Shown here in pieces: positions 33,512 through 44,440 of a stretch of DNA of 64,000 nt. Source of the stretch: Hydractinia symbiolongicarpus (Eukaryota > Cnidaria > Hydrozoa > Anthoathecata > Hydractiniidae); the NCBI RefSeq assembly GCF_029227915.1, contig NC_079882.1:13230501-13294500 (forward strand), read 5' to 3'. The notes beneath the pieces were generated by a model that was given only the letters and a program-made list of their open reading frames with translations, was not told the origin of the DNA and did not search any database. A program made the translations under genes and the position numbers. Every line of letters starts with the position of its first letter. Position 1 is the first letter of the stretch.

Positions 33512-33514
33512 TAA

Positions 33515-33999
33515 CTAACCTGCAATGTTAAAATACAACTCAATAAAAAAAATTCATGAATAATTAATTAGTTCTACTGAATATAGCTTTAAGCTGGTTT
33601 TCCACTAGGCGGATTATTCCGTGTGGAGCGGAGCGGCCATTGTTGTTCTTGTGAAAATTCCGCCAAAGGCGTTCCGCTACGCGCGGAATTAACATCAAAG
33701 ATGGCGAATTATAAGACGATCTTCATTATGCTACACTGCACGAGCTTTAACTTTTGATAGCATATAAACTTTAAAATAAAGTTGTTCATTGGATAATAAA
33801 ACAATCTGTTGCACTGTTAGGATTCTTATTGGCTTAAAACTCATTTTAGCCTCGCTCTCAAAAAAAAATCTTTAGCCTGGATAAGTTTCGGGCGTCCAGC
33901 CTAGCTGCGCTCTCTATCTCCTCAGGCGATTTTAAAGAATTATGCACTCAACAAAAGAGAGTTTTATGATGCCATACGAATAAGATATCGGTGGGATTT
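33515..33999. other. Non-coding spacer
   Basis: No gene. A GC-richer patch at 33600-33690 (ggcggattattccg ... ccgctacgcgcgg) looks like one end of another dispersed repeat. Confidence 0.4.
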
Positions 34000-34335
34000 G
34001 ATAGATAGATAGATAGATAGATGTGCATATTTTACATGGCTAGCCTCACAAATATCGAGGGATATACCCTGTCTATTATTTCCAGGAGGGGCCATGGCTT
34101 AGATGGAGAGTCCTGAGCTACGCAGACCCAATTAGGACCCGCGCTCTACTAGACAACTCCCGGCAACATCCAACGGCCCACATAGTGTGCCATCTCCCCA
34201 ATTTCCCTCACATGGCTTGGGTTAACCCGGGGCTATGGTAACATTCACTCGCCCATGTTGAATCGCCGTCAAGAGGAATCGAACCCCGGTCGCCCGCACA
34301 GAGTACGAGAGCTATAACCACTAATCTACGGCGCC
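34000..34335 (-). mobile_element. tRNA-derived SINE with (ATCT)n tail
   Basis: On the minus strand the element starts GGCGCCGTAGATTAGTGG at 34335. It has an A-box-like segment (34328-34318, TAGATTAGTGG) and a perfect B box GGTTCGATTCC (34285-34275), spaced as in tRNA genes. A roughly 230-bp body follows and it ends in a (TATC)n tail at 34022-34000. No tRNA cloverleaf is needed for a SINE and none is claimed. Its head abuts exactly the left arm of the inverted duplication starting at 34336. Confidence 0.8.
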
Positions 34336-34827
34336 AATGCATTAGGCAGTTTCTGATTGAGGTATGTCAAAGCGAATGGGTTAAATACCCTTACGTCAAA
34401 AAATGCTCGTTGACCTCGTTGCCAGAGTCCTCTAACGCTAATGTCGAGTCTAGCTTCATCTGTGGAGTTTGCAGAATTGCTTGATTTTTCTCCAGTTCCT
34501 ACCAATAATTTGTGTCTGTGGAAAACGCTTCACGATTGACCATGCTATGTCATGTGTCAAGGGTGGCTATATTCATCAACGTCACGACGAATTAAGAGAT
34601 ACTTTGGCAAAAATATCTGAAGAGATTTCCAATGATGTAGAAACAGAACCGCATTTACAACATCTGACTGGAGAAAAATCAAGCAATTCTGCAAACTCCA
34701 CAGATGAAGCTAGACTCGACATTAGCGTTAGAGGACTCTGGCAACGAGGTCAACGAGCATTTTTTGACGTAAGGGTATTTAACCCATTCGCTTTGACATA
34801 CCTCAATCAGAAACTGCCTAATGCATT
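34336..34827. repeat. 161-bp inverted duplication with 170-bp spacer
   Basis: The left arm 34336-34496 is the reverse complement of 34667-34827. End checks (aatgcattagg / cctaatgcatt and ctccagt / actggag) agree. The right arm is in coding phase with the retroelement domain below, and the left arm is the inverted copy. Confidence 0.9.
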
Positions 34828-35071
34828 CAAATCGAATGAAAACATCAAGAAACGTGCATATGGACAAAGAGTGCTAGAAGTAGAACACGGATCATTTACA
34901 CCGCTGATTTTCACACCATATGGGGGATCCAGTCGAGACACAGAACATTTTATCTCCACTCTGTCGCATAAAGTAGCGGAAAAAAGAAATCTAGAACAAA
35001 GTACCGTTACAAATTGGCTTCGGACGAAATTATCATTATACAAAACGAAGGTTGATAAAAGTAGATGTTGA
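34505..35071 (+). pseudogene. C-terminal domain of the LADD-type retroelement RT protein
   Basis: The reading includes CVCGKRFTIDHAMSCVKGGY, HQRHDELRDTLAKI, DEARLDISVRGLW, RAFFDVRVFNPFALTYLNQK, RAYGQRVLEVEHGSFTPLIF and a C-terminal helix region. C.CGK.FT.DHA.SC.KGG..H.RHDE.RD is a Cys/His motif seen after RT domains. ARLDI..RG ... AFFDVRVFNP is compatible with a PD-(D/E)XK-type nuclease core. The last is my inference. The frame is open over 567 bp but the RT part is absent, so this is a fragment. The same family occurs at 17072-17896. Confidence 0.6.
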
Positions 35072-35540
35072 TTGTCTCGAGATATCAAATGCAACGAGCC
35101 AACTTGTCAACTGAGAGATTTTCTAAAATTTTTATGTTTCAATATATTGAAACTCGATTATACTACGCACAATCGCCTGTACTATATCAGTCTGAGAAAC
35201 GGAGAACTTTGTTTTGCTGTTTAAAAAAAAAATTTAAAGATTCCGCCTTCGCTGATGGTGGAAATCAAAAACATGGGCCAACGGCAGAGTCAGTGAAATT
35301 ATCATTCGGGAGCTGACGTCACAAGACCTCTCGCGAAGGAGTTTATTTACTATCGGGACACAAGATGGCGACTGGCACGAAGCTTCTTCTCCAGCTAATA
35401 TTTTACAACTTCAACAACGAATATCTTGCAAACAAATCAAAATAAGTACAAAAGAAAATTTTTTTCGTAATTAGTGCAATATTTTGAGTTGATTTTCGAA
35501 TACTGTTTTTTTTAAGTGGGAGGTAAGCTTTAAAATTATT
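35072..35540. other. Non-coding spacer
   Basis: No gene. A 83-codon frame at 35065-35316 has no recognisable domain. Confidence 0.4.
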
Positions 35541-36035
35541 TAAAATTCATAACGGAAGAGGGTGTTACGACAAGCGTATTGTACCTTGTTTTTATTATTT
35601 TTCCTAGCTAAATGGTATTGACTAAAAATCTTGCAGTATTATACATTTTAGCTAGCGTAATTTTAAACATATATAATAATCATAACAAAGGAGGGTGTTA
35701 CGACAATAATCTGTCTTGTTTTTCACTTGTATTATATCTATTTTAGAGAAAGCAGCTAATTTTTGTTTAACCATGTAACTATTTTTGTGGTTACAAAATT
35801 AGTGAATCGCATATTTTAGTTTCATCGCAACAAATTACCATGAACAACTTCAAGTGATCTTACCAGTGGGGGTCCTAAAGTAGCATTATTGATTCACCTT
35901 GTTTAGTATAGTTGTAGATTGACATTTAAACAACAAAAAAAAACACCATTGATTATATTATCTTCTATGCTCATATTTTCACGAGATGGGATGAGAAAAT
36001 GTTTGGTTTTTTAAATTTGTTTTTCTTTAAAACTT
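35541..36035. mobile_element. Inverted partial copy of the GGCGACTCC MITE
   Basis: Segments ggagggtgttacgacaa (35692), the roughly 35840-35930 block (tgaacaacttcaagtgat, ggtcctaaagtagc) and gagatgggatgagaaaat are reverse-complement matches of 39990-40310 in the copy at 39888-40555. Terminal repeats are not visible, so both ends are lost. Confidence 0.6.
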
Positions 36036-36295
36036 TTTTTCTTTATATTAATGGAGCTAAACTGCAAGTTTTGCTCATGTTAATTGTGGTGACAGAAGTA
36101 CAGTTACTTAGCATATGGTTAGTATACATTAAGTTTACCTTAGTCATTGAGGATGTCATGTAGAGTGGTTTCCACCTATAGACCTGATCTTAAAGGTTGC
36201 CATGGATACTAGTCTCACTTTCTTGTATCATCATCTTCCCAATCCTATGCTTTTAGCACCTCTGCCTGTCGCCTCCAGGGCTTTACCTGTTATTC

Positions 36296-36520
36296 TTGTT
36301 CCGAGAAAGGGCATTTTGCATCCAGCTGTCTAAATCGGTTGGTAAGTGGATTTGTAAATCGCTTTTAGAATGCCCCCTCTTCAGTCAAGTATGTCGGCGG
36401 TTTAACCAAGGGCTTTGCCGCAACAGGCCTTACCAGTATTCCCATAGGTGTTCTTGCTGTCACCAAAATCACCCAGCCATCAATTGCCCACCCAGGGCCC
36501 CTCGACAAGGTTCCCAATAA
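36296..36520 (+). pseudogene. DIRS-like gag C-terminus
   Basis: The last residues read VCRRFNQGLCRNRPYQYSH, then CSCCHQNHPAINCPP. A C..FN.G.C....YSHRCSCC..NHP...C arrangement is typical of the end of DIRS gag. The N-terminal part of gag is not recognisable upstream, apart from scattered sequence from about 36180. Confidence 0.6.
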
Positions 36521-36527
36521 ATTTTTC

Positions 36528-37530
36528 ATGGTTAAGAGTTTAGTTTCCACACCTATTAAAGTCAATGTTTCAGCAAGTCTTTTGTCCAATTATCCTAATA
36601 GGGCCTTAGTTGACTTCATTGTGTCAGGTTTTAAACATGGTTTTCGCCTGGGTTATGACAGTAGCTATCTTACTTCTAGCAATAAAAATAACAAATCTTC
36701 TGAATCTCTCATGGCAAAAGTTGAGGAGGCTATTCTTAAGGAATTAAACCGAGGATATACTGTTGTTCCTTTTCCATATCCTCCACTACGTAACTTTCAT
36801 TGTTCCCCTTTAGGTGCTGCTCCAAAAAAGGATGGCACAGTAAGGGTTGTGTTAGATTTATTGTCTCCAAGGGGGAGTTCAGTGAATGATGGAATTTTAA
36901 GATCAATATTCAGTTTTGTACTCTTCTTTATGACACTGTCAGCATGGTTATCCCTTTAGGCCGACATTGCTTCTTAGCTAAGCTAGACATGCCTTTAAGC
37001 TTAAACATGCCTTTAGACTGTGCCCAGTTAACCCTGAGGACTAAAATCTGTTAGGTTATAAATGGAAAGGCCGGTATTATTTTGAATTTGTTCTTCCCTT
37101 CGGAGGTCGTTCTTCGCCATTTATATATACATTTCCAGACAAGTTGGATTGGATCCTTCACTATCTTGCTTTTATAAAAAACTTATTACACTAGTTAGAC
37201 GATTTCATAACAGGAGAGAGAACAAGGGAGGCATGCTTAAAAACATTAAAAGTGATTAAAGATGTGTTTTCAGCACTTGGTGTTCCGTTGGCCTCGGATA
37301 ACTTTGTTGGACCATCACAGGTTATTACATACCTTGGCATAGAAATTGATACTAGTAAGTTCATTATACGTTTACCTAACGATAAGTTTCAGGCATTAAT
37401 TAATACTTTACAACTGTGGCGAGAGAGAAAAAAGTGTACTAAGAAGGAATTATTGTCTCTCTTTGGCTCGTCCTTTGCGTGTAAGGTTGTTATGTGGCTG
37501 CATGTTCTTGAGGCAGCTGATTGATCTTTC
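36528..37530 (+). pseudogene. DIRS-like reverse transcriptase, frame-shifted
   Basis: An N-terminal frame 36528-36900 (TPIKVNVSASLLSNYPNRAL, FRLGY, NFHCSPLGAAPKKDG, RVVLDLLSPRGSSVNDGI) is followed, after a frameshift, by MVIPLGRHCFLAKLDMPLSL (motif A region) and a YYFEFVLPFGG-like segment. The catalytic box reads stop-LDDFITGE, with a TAG at 37192-37194 where the aromatic residue of the xLDD box is expected. The thumb region follows (GVPLASDNFVGPSQVITYLG, IEIDTSK, TKKELLSLFGS). The enzyme cannot be made intact. Confidence 0.8.
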
Positions 37531-38107
37531 TACATCTGTGACTAGTTTGTTCCATCACATTAGCATTACTTCTAAATCACGAAAGGACATTAGATGGTGG
37601 TTTGAGTTCTTGCCAACCTGGAACGGTGTTGCTATGGTACAGTCAGAAAAAGTTACTTCCTCCAGTTTAAATTTGTTTACAGATGCGTCCAATATAGGTT
37701 TGGGTGGTTTCTATGACGGTTCGTGGTTTTCTATTAAGTTTACTGGGAAGGATCACAGTATTATGTTTTTAGAGCTTTTGGCTATTATGGTTGCTGTACA
37801 TACTTGGGGTGCTGGGTGGAAGGATAAGCAGGTTGTCTTGTTCACAGACAATGAGGCATTGGTGCATATTTGGAGCACAGGTTTATGTAAATGCAAGCAT
37901 ATTATGAGGTTAATTAGAACATTGTTTTCCTTTACTGCTCAAAATAACATTAACTTGCTAATCCATCATGTCATAGGTACGAGAAATGTTTATGCTGATT
38001 TGCTTTCCCCTTTGCAGGTGTCAAAATTCCAAGAGTTGCGTCCAGAAGCAGAAAAGCTACCCATACCATTCCCTCCAGCAATGTCAGAATTCTTACTGGC
38101 TGATTGA
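37463..38107 (+). pseudogene. DIRS-like RNase H region
   Basis: An open frame of 214 codons. FLRQLIDLS joins the RT thumb. LNLFTDASNIGLGGFYDGSW, MFLELLAIMVAVHTWG and VVLFTDNEALVHIWSTG carry the D, E and D of RNase H. HHVIGTRNVYADLLSPLQV supplies the closing H/D motif. It begins by frame overlap with the RT and overlaps the recombinase frame by 122 bp, as is usual in these elements. Confidence 0.8.
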
Positions 38108-39000
38108 GGTTTTATTTAAATCAGCGCTTTTAGCAAACACCAGGTTAACTTATCGTTCTGGTTTTCGTGCCTATAAAAGATTTTGCTATCAATTGTCAAC
38201 CCCTTTGTTTCCACTTCAAGAATTAACTTTACAACTCTTTGCTACGTACCTTGCTTCAACGATCAAATACAATACCATAAAAGTTTATCTTGCCGGAGTT
38301 CAGTATGAAAGTGTTATTAATGGTCACAACACAATGTCAAATATGTATAGACTAAAATACACTATGCATGATTGTATACAGAGAAGCTTGCCTAACATAC
38401 CTGCACTTCGCTTGCCAATCACCCCGGCTCATTTATCAGAGATTTTGTTGTTTTTGGAAGATAGCCAATTTCTTAACCACGATAAGGCCATGTGGCGTTG
38501 CTTAGTATTAATGGCGTTTTTTGGCCTTTTGCGAGTATCTGCATATGTCTTTCCTACTATTTACAAATGGGATCCTCTAAGACACTTATCCCCACATGAT
38601 TTTAGTATTTCAAAGGATAATAACATTCTGTATGTTAATATCAAAGCGCGAAAACTGATCCATTTAGAGCTGGTTTTAAGATCCGTTTCACCAGGATTGG
38701 TGGATGCCTTTGTCCCATAAATGCATTTGCGCATTATTTATCATTTCGCGGTTTGGCCCCCGGTCCCTGTTTTTTTTGCATAGTGGTGAATTTGTGACCC
38801 AAGAATATGTCAGTGCCATGCTCAAAGTATCTCTAAAATGAAGTTCTAACTTAAGCACACACAGTTTTAGAATTAAAGGGGCATCAGCAGTGGCATCCTG
38901 TGACATACCTGATTTAGCTATAAAAATAGGAAGGTGGTCTAGCGACTTATCGCAGATATGTCCACTTGAGTGACAATGTGTTACAAAACTGGTGCACTAA
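37986..39000 (+). pseudogene. DIRS-like tyrosine recombinase
   Basis: The frame to 38720 has a SAM-like N-terminal domain (RLTYRSGFRAYKRFC, FATYLASTIKYNTIKVYLAG) and the first catalytic Arg (MAFFGLLRVSAY). After a frameshift the reading continues with THSFRIKGASAVA (H-x-x-R box at 38860-38871), IKIGRWSSD and, in a third frame, ATYRRYVHL holding the nucleophilic Tyr at about 38942-38965. All catalytic boxes are recognisable but not in one frame. Confidence 0.8.
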
Positions 39001-39332
39001 CATTGGCAATGTTAATAAAATCACTAAGCTATGGGATGTGAGAACTCTGTAGTGTACTCGGTGTATTTCGGAATTAATGATTGTATTGTGTATTATCAGC
39101 TGTGAGTGTTATGTGTTGTCAGCTGTGAGTGTTAGTGAGATGAAAGATGGCTGTGCCAGTCGATTACATTGTGAATTATTGTGTTATTACATTGTATCAC
39201 GTCATATTTATAGCAAACAACATATATTTCTTGTGGTTTCTGTTTACAATATGGGGAAATTTGGGTATGTTGGGCCTCCTTTGTCAGCCGTTTAGGTTAG
39301 TAATGTGTTGATACAAGTCATTGTAGAAACTT

Positions 39333-39885
39333 ACCTGATGCTTAGGGCATGTGTACATGTGTTCACCATATTTGCTGACGCTCATTGAGGTGCGCCTGAG
39401 GCTCAGGGCATCTCAATCAGCAGCACCTATATAGAAAAAAAAACCTGACGCTCAGGGCATGTTGACTCACCTGACGCTCAGGGCATCTCTCATATACCTG
39501 ACACTTAGGGTATGTGCAAAAACAACAGTAATTAGCATGTGCCTGATCCTCAGGACATTTCGATACGCCTGACGCTCAGGGCATCTCTAGTGTAGTTATC
39601 ATGTGAATAGGAAACATGCGCTTGACGCTCAGGGCATGTCGGAGCCCCTGACGCTCAGGGTACCTCTCATACACATGACGCTCAGGGTATGAATAAAAAC
39701 ACCAGTATTCTCTCATACACCTGACACTCAGGGTATGGAAGAAAACACCATAATTAGCATGTGTCTGACGCTCAGGACATGTCAATGCATCTGACGATGC
39801 TCAGTGCATCTCATCAGTCTCATGCAGCTGACGCTCAGGGCATGAAGACACCTATAATGCATATCCTGACACTCAGGATGTGCAT
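39333..39885. repeat. CCTGACGCTCAGG short-palindrome array
   Basis: About 15 irregularly spaced copies of cctgacgctcagggcatg or close variants, each centred on the imperfect palindrome CCTGA-CGC-TCAGG. Two more copies lie at about 40567-40590, on the far side of the MITE at 39888-40555 that interrupts the array. Confidence 0.85.
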
Positions 39886-39887
39886 TA

Positions 39888-40555
39888 GGCGACTCCAATT
39901 TAATTAGTTGTTCTATGGGCCCGACCGACCCTAATTTCACGTAAACAAAAAATAATAATATCAAGCAGAAAAGTTTTAACGAAAAAAAAGTAAATTTTCT
40001 CATCCTATCTCGTGAAAATATAATGAGCATAGAAGATAATCAGTTACGTTATTTTTTGTTGGTTGAATGTCAATCTACATTTATACTGAGCAAGCTAAAT
40101 CAATAACGTTACTTTAGGACCACCATTGGTAAGGCCACTGGAAGTTGATTTTTTGTTCATGGTCATTTGTTGCGATAACTCTAATATGCGCTAATTATGT
40201 AATCACAAAAATAGTTAAGTGGTTATTAAGTTAAGTCGCTAAAAAAGTTATAATACAAGTGAAAAACAAGACAGATTATTGTCGTAACACCCTCCTTCGT
40301 TATGATTAATATATATATGTTTAAAATTACGCTAGCTAAACTGTAATGCAGCAAGACTTTTAGTCAATACCATTTAGGAAAAATAATTAAAACAAGATAG
40401 AATAAGCTTGTCGTAACACCCTTCTCCGTTGTTTTTTTATTTTAGTTTTTGTTGTTCTGACCATACATTCTGGATAAAATTATTTTTATTCTTCCGACCG
40501 ACCGTAAGTTACTATTGACTTCGCCCCTAGAACAACTAATTAAATTGGAGTTGGC
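39888..40555. mobile_element. GGCGACTCC-TIR MITE, full copy, TTA duplication
   Basis: Left GGCGACTCCAATTTAATTAG and right (reverse complement) GCCAACTCCAATTTAATTAG, both continuing TTGTTCT, are flanked by TTA at 39885-39887 and 40556-40558. Internal direct or inverted copies of gtcgtaacaccctcc occur. The 3-bp TTA target suggests PIF/Harbinger. Homologues lie at 16299-16640 and 35541-36035. Confidence 0.8.
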
Positions 40556-40781
40556 TTATATATTTGTGCATATCCTGACGCTCAGGATATGCATTATATA
40601 TTTGTGCATATGACGAAGCACGAAGGAGGCACTTTCATTCCTACCCATTCCCCAAAAAATTTCCATAGTCTTCGCATACTGAATAAAAATACATTCTTTC
40701 TATCAATTTGTGTTATTATTCTGGAACCCAAAGCAATTATTTTTTTTTGTTCCCATGAAAATTAGGCTCGGATGGACCTGT

Positions 40782-40809
40782 AGAACAACTAATTAAAGTT
40801 GGAGTCGCC
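40782..40809. repeat. Extra right-end TIR of the GGCGACTCC MITE
   Basis: agaacaactaattaaagttg then gagtcgcc, again followed by TTA (40810-40812). It suggests a second, mostly deleted copy between 40559 and 40809. Confidence 0.7.
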
Positions 40810-40812
40810 TTA

Positions 40813-43800
40813 AAGACCAAAACCACTTATGCATTAAGGTGTATGAAAAAAAATTTGATTTTTAGAAATTTTTTTTTTAAATGATTAGTTAGAACAAAAG
40901 TCTCCTCTTTATGGTACAAATTTTTTTTTTTAAATCTATATAAGTTACATTTTTTTCCAAAAAATTATATTTTTTTTTTTTTGAAATAATAAAAATTAAA
41001 TATTTGCTCCCACATAATCATCTTGGGTATCAATTTTTTGCTACATATCTGTTGTTGGCAAACCTTCTTGACCATAAACAGGTTGTAGACAGAAATTGCA
41101 AAAGTGTAAAAAAACCTGTGATTGCACAATATAAACAAGAAATTATCAAAGCTTTTTTGTTGGAAGTTTTACCCAACCAATATGGCTGCACCTGGAGCAT
41201 GGAGAGAATGTCAACGTGCAATTGACAAATTCGTAAGGCTGAGCAACAGAACAAAAATGAGTTACTGTCATAACTGTTTAAATTAATAACTTTTTTGTAA
41301 ATAATTTTTGATGTTGATATATTTTAATAAAAATCTTTTGGGTATGTTCCTAGGTTGTTATTTTGCATGGTCATAACCTTTTGACCACCTATCCCAGAGC
41401 CTTTTTTATTAACAGCTCGTTTATTCATTCTTCTTGAAACTTTAACTAAATACAAAAGGGTAATAAGTTTATATATACCAACACAAAAATAAATATGCAA
41501 TGTTAAGCATTAAAAAGTGCTAACAAACCACGAAAATAAAGTCTGCATGTGGCAACTGATCACCAAGACAACTGTACTTTATATTATGCTGGCACTGTGC
41601 TTGCCATAAAAAAAACCCCTGCAAATGATTTGACATAACGAAAGTAGCAAAAGTATTTAAAGAAATGAATGTACAAGAAGTAAAACGTTGAACTTTAATT
41701 TTTTTAAGAAAAACTTTTAATTTTAATAAAAATAAATGGCGAATTAAAATTAATTTTCTTTAGGTGTAATGACATATTTTTTAAAAAAGATGTACACGCA
41801 AGTACTTTAGTTAATGCGCACTCACCTTTCCTTTTAAAAATTTACCCTTGATTATTATACTCGCATTGTAGTCTTACTCTCATTTTTTTTACTCACATTT
41901 ATCAATACTCATACTCTTAAAAACGTGAAGCTTTACTCGTGATTGGCACTGTACAACCACAATAAACCACTACAGCAGCACAATTCCTTCTTTGGCTAGA
42001 TTTTCGGCAGTGTTGATCACCACATGAGTAAACACACAAAGTTGTATTGGACTGGGCGTGGTCTAGCACCTAGACTTAAAATTCACACAACCTTTTCCAA
42101 GAGGCCCATGGTGGTTTTTTATGAGGATGAAACGCGTATGTGACACTAAAAACAAATAAGGTGATATCAAAAAGAAAGAAAGAAGAAACAACAACAAGTA
42201 TGCATTTCATCCTCAATATCAAAAGAACACTACATTTCCTGTGATGTCGGTTGAACTTCAAGCAGATACCCAGAGGGTCAAGCGGACTGTACAGCAAGCA
42301 GAAAATAGCACGCAGAGAAAAATAGTAGCTCCAAATTCCTGGATCGTACCAAATTTAACGCTTTTTCCTTTATAAGAATATGAGGCTGGGATTTAAAGTA
42401 AGACAATAGATATATTGTTTAGAACAATAGAGAATAATAACCAAATAAAAAATAAAATAATGACCTGCCTGGTTAGAATTTTTATTTTCTAAAAAAAGGG
42501 TGTAAAAGAGAAGCCCTAGGCACAGTGCATTGTAAACAGAGACGCCCACCTATATTAGATTTTGCTCAGGGTCTATGCTCAAACGCAAAGACCAGGTGGG
42601 CTGAGATTAAGAATTGCCACAGGCTTGTTATTAGAGTTGATCAAAACATCTGGTAAAAACTGGCCATTTTATATTAAAACTCATTTTGGAAAAGTATTGA
42701 CTCTCTTAATGAGTCCACGCTGCTCGTTTTTTCTTACCTGTTTGGCCGGCTAAAAAAAAGAATGCTTTCTGGCGCTACTTCTATTATTCTTATTACAAAA
42801 AGGTATGGTACAGGAAGACATTTAAAATTATTCACAAAATTAAACTTAGTTGTAATAATTTGCTCTTCTTTTTTTACTGCAAGGTTCGTTAAATGTGTTT
42901 GCTGCAACATGTCTAAGGGACCTTATTTGCCATCCGTCAGATGATATGAAACTGGACTTAATCAAAATGGCACCTTTCGACGAGGAAGCATGTTGTAAAC
43001 ACAACAAAATGTGGCTTTATATATGCTTTATTATTTCAAATTTATTTTAAATGTGAAATTACTAATTCTCAACATAGTATAACAGCTAAGACAAACTTTA
43101 TTTAAAGTGGGAGATAAGCTTTAAGGACTGAAAGGTTGCTTAATTTGTTGTTTTCTTTAAACCTTTTTTATTCCTTGGATGTTAAAGGTTAAACGATGTG
43201 GATAAAGAACATTTGTTTTTATTTTGAATAATTTAATATATATTTCTTGATCTTGCTGACTGCTAATGTTTTTATTTTTTTCATAATTTACATTGTAATA
43301 AGGATTGTAAAGATCACAATAATATTAATATTGTTAGGATTGCAATTTTATGTTCACGATAAATTTTGTTATCATGACAGCATCATGGATTGTGCACTTT
43401 TTGCATGATATGCCGTCCACGACATTAAATGTCCTGATTCCAGTACTGTATCGTAATATATTATATATTGTGGCTAAGAGGCCTTGGACGAGCCAACTCT
43501 ATAATATAAGTCCAACATCATTTTATACCTTAGGTTCCCTTTAACTCTTTTAAAACCTAAATCTATGGTTCATTTCTTTTTCACATGGGAAAAAAGATTT
43601 TCACACTCTCTACAACACAGTCCTGAAGAACATTTTTTTTGTCTTGGGCATTATTATAATCTATTTTAAATCTTTACAATCACATTGAATGTATTGAAAT
43701 GATTTGCTTCTGGTAATAGAGTAGTGTAGCAGGTATCAGTTTTGGGTGTTATTGAACATGCATGTCATAACCTATAGTACCCAGGACTTCAGTTATAAAT

Positions 43801-44432
43801 TGGTGTTAAAAATTAAAAAAAAGCTACAATTAAATCTTAAAAATATAATTCTTTTTTTTTTTACTTTTTTATATGTGCTACTTTCAAACAACAGAAAAGA
43901 AATAGTGATAAAATCTGCAAATTTCCTACAAAATTAGAATAAAGAGTTCTGAGCTATGTTTGTTTTTTGATTTCTCTATGCTGTTTATACAAAAAATGCT
44001 TGTGTCAGTATTTTTACTGAATTGTTGAATTACTGGGAATTGCTGATATTCCAAATATTGTTTTTTTTGCCATAAGTCAAGTTCACTACTACAATCTCTG
44101 AAATCATTTGCTCTTACCAAAAAACAAGCTTGTTCGTAAAGCAGTGAAACAAAAAAATGTTTCAGTGTCTGAACTAGCCACTCTCTCAATCTTAAACTTC
44201 CTTCTCTTTGATTGCCTAAATAATAATTAATTGAATTTAATTTATACAAGTTGATACTGAATCAGACAATGTTGTTTTCTTTTTATTTGTAGATATTTAA
44301 AGAAAAGCTTCTTTTAAGTTGTTAAAAAAGTTTCATGTTATCATGTTATTTTGTTTTATTTTATGTTCTGGTTACATGAATTTTTTAGATATCCCTTTAT
44401 TTTTATCAACTTATCTGCTCATCTAAACATTG
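40813..44432. other. 3.6 kb without a recognisable gene
   Basis: AT-rich, with poly-T/A tracts (40866-40985). Short frames at 41004-41254, 42076-42297, 42562-42944 and 43926-44249 show no domain I recognise. The stretch at 44155-44295 is homologous to 19510-19670 inside the TA-flanked element at 19350-20564, so an old copy of that family ends hereabouts. Confidence 0.4.
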
Positions 44433-44440
44433 CAGTACTG

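Larger units (their letters stand above)
36200..39010 (+). mobile_element. DIRS-like tyrosine-recombinase retroelement, degenerate
   Basis: In order on the + strand: a gag tail with Cys/His motifs, RT, RNase H and a tyrosine recombinase, with no integrase or protease. That order defines DIRS-type elements. I see no methyltransferase domain between RNase H and recombinase, which points to a Ngaro-like or related clade. Frameshifts and at least one stop interrupt the genes. Split direct or inverted terminal repeats were not identified. Confidence 0.8.

Noticed and set aside
34000-34335. Genuine tRNA gene on the minus strand
   Set aside because: A and B boxes are present, but the sequence continues into a SINE body and (ATCT)n tail, and no proper acceptor stem is formed.
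39576-40030. Minus-strand frames rich in PERQ and ALSV repeats
   Set aside because: Translation of the CCTGACGCTCAGG array, not protein-coding.
41004-41254. Frames on both strands with SVKKPVIAQYKQEIIKAFLL
   Set aside because: Slight likeness to a transposase tail but no diagnostic motif; flanked by homopolymer runs.
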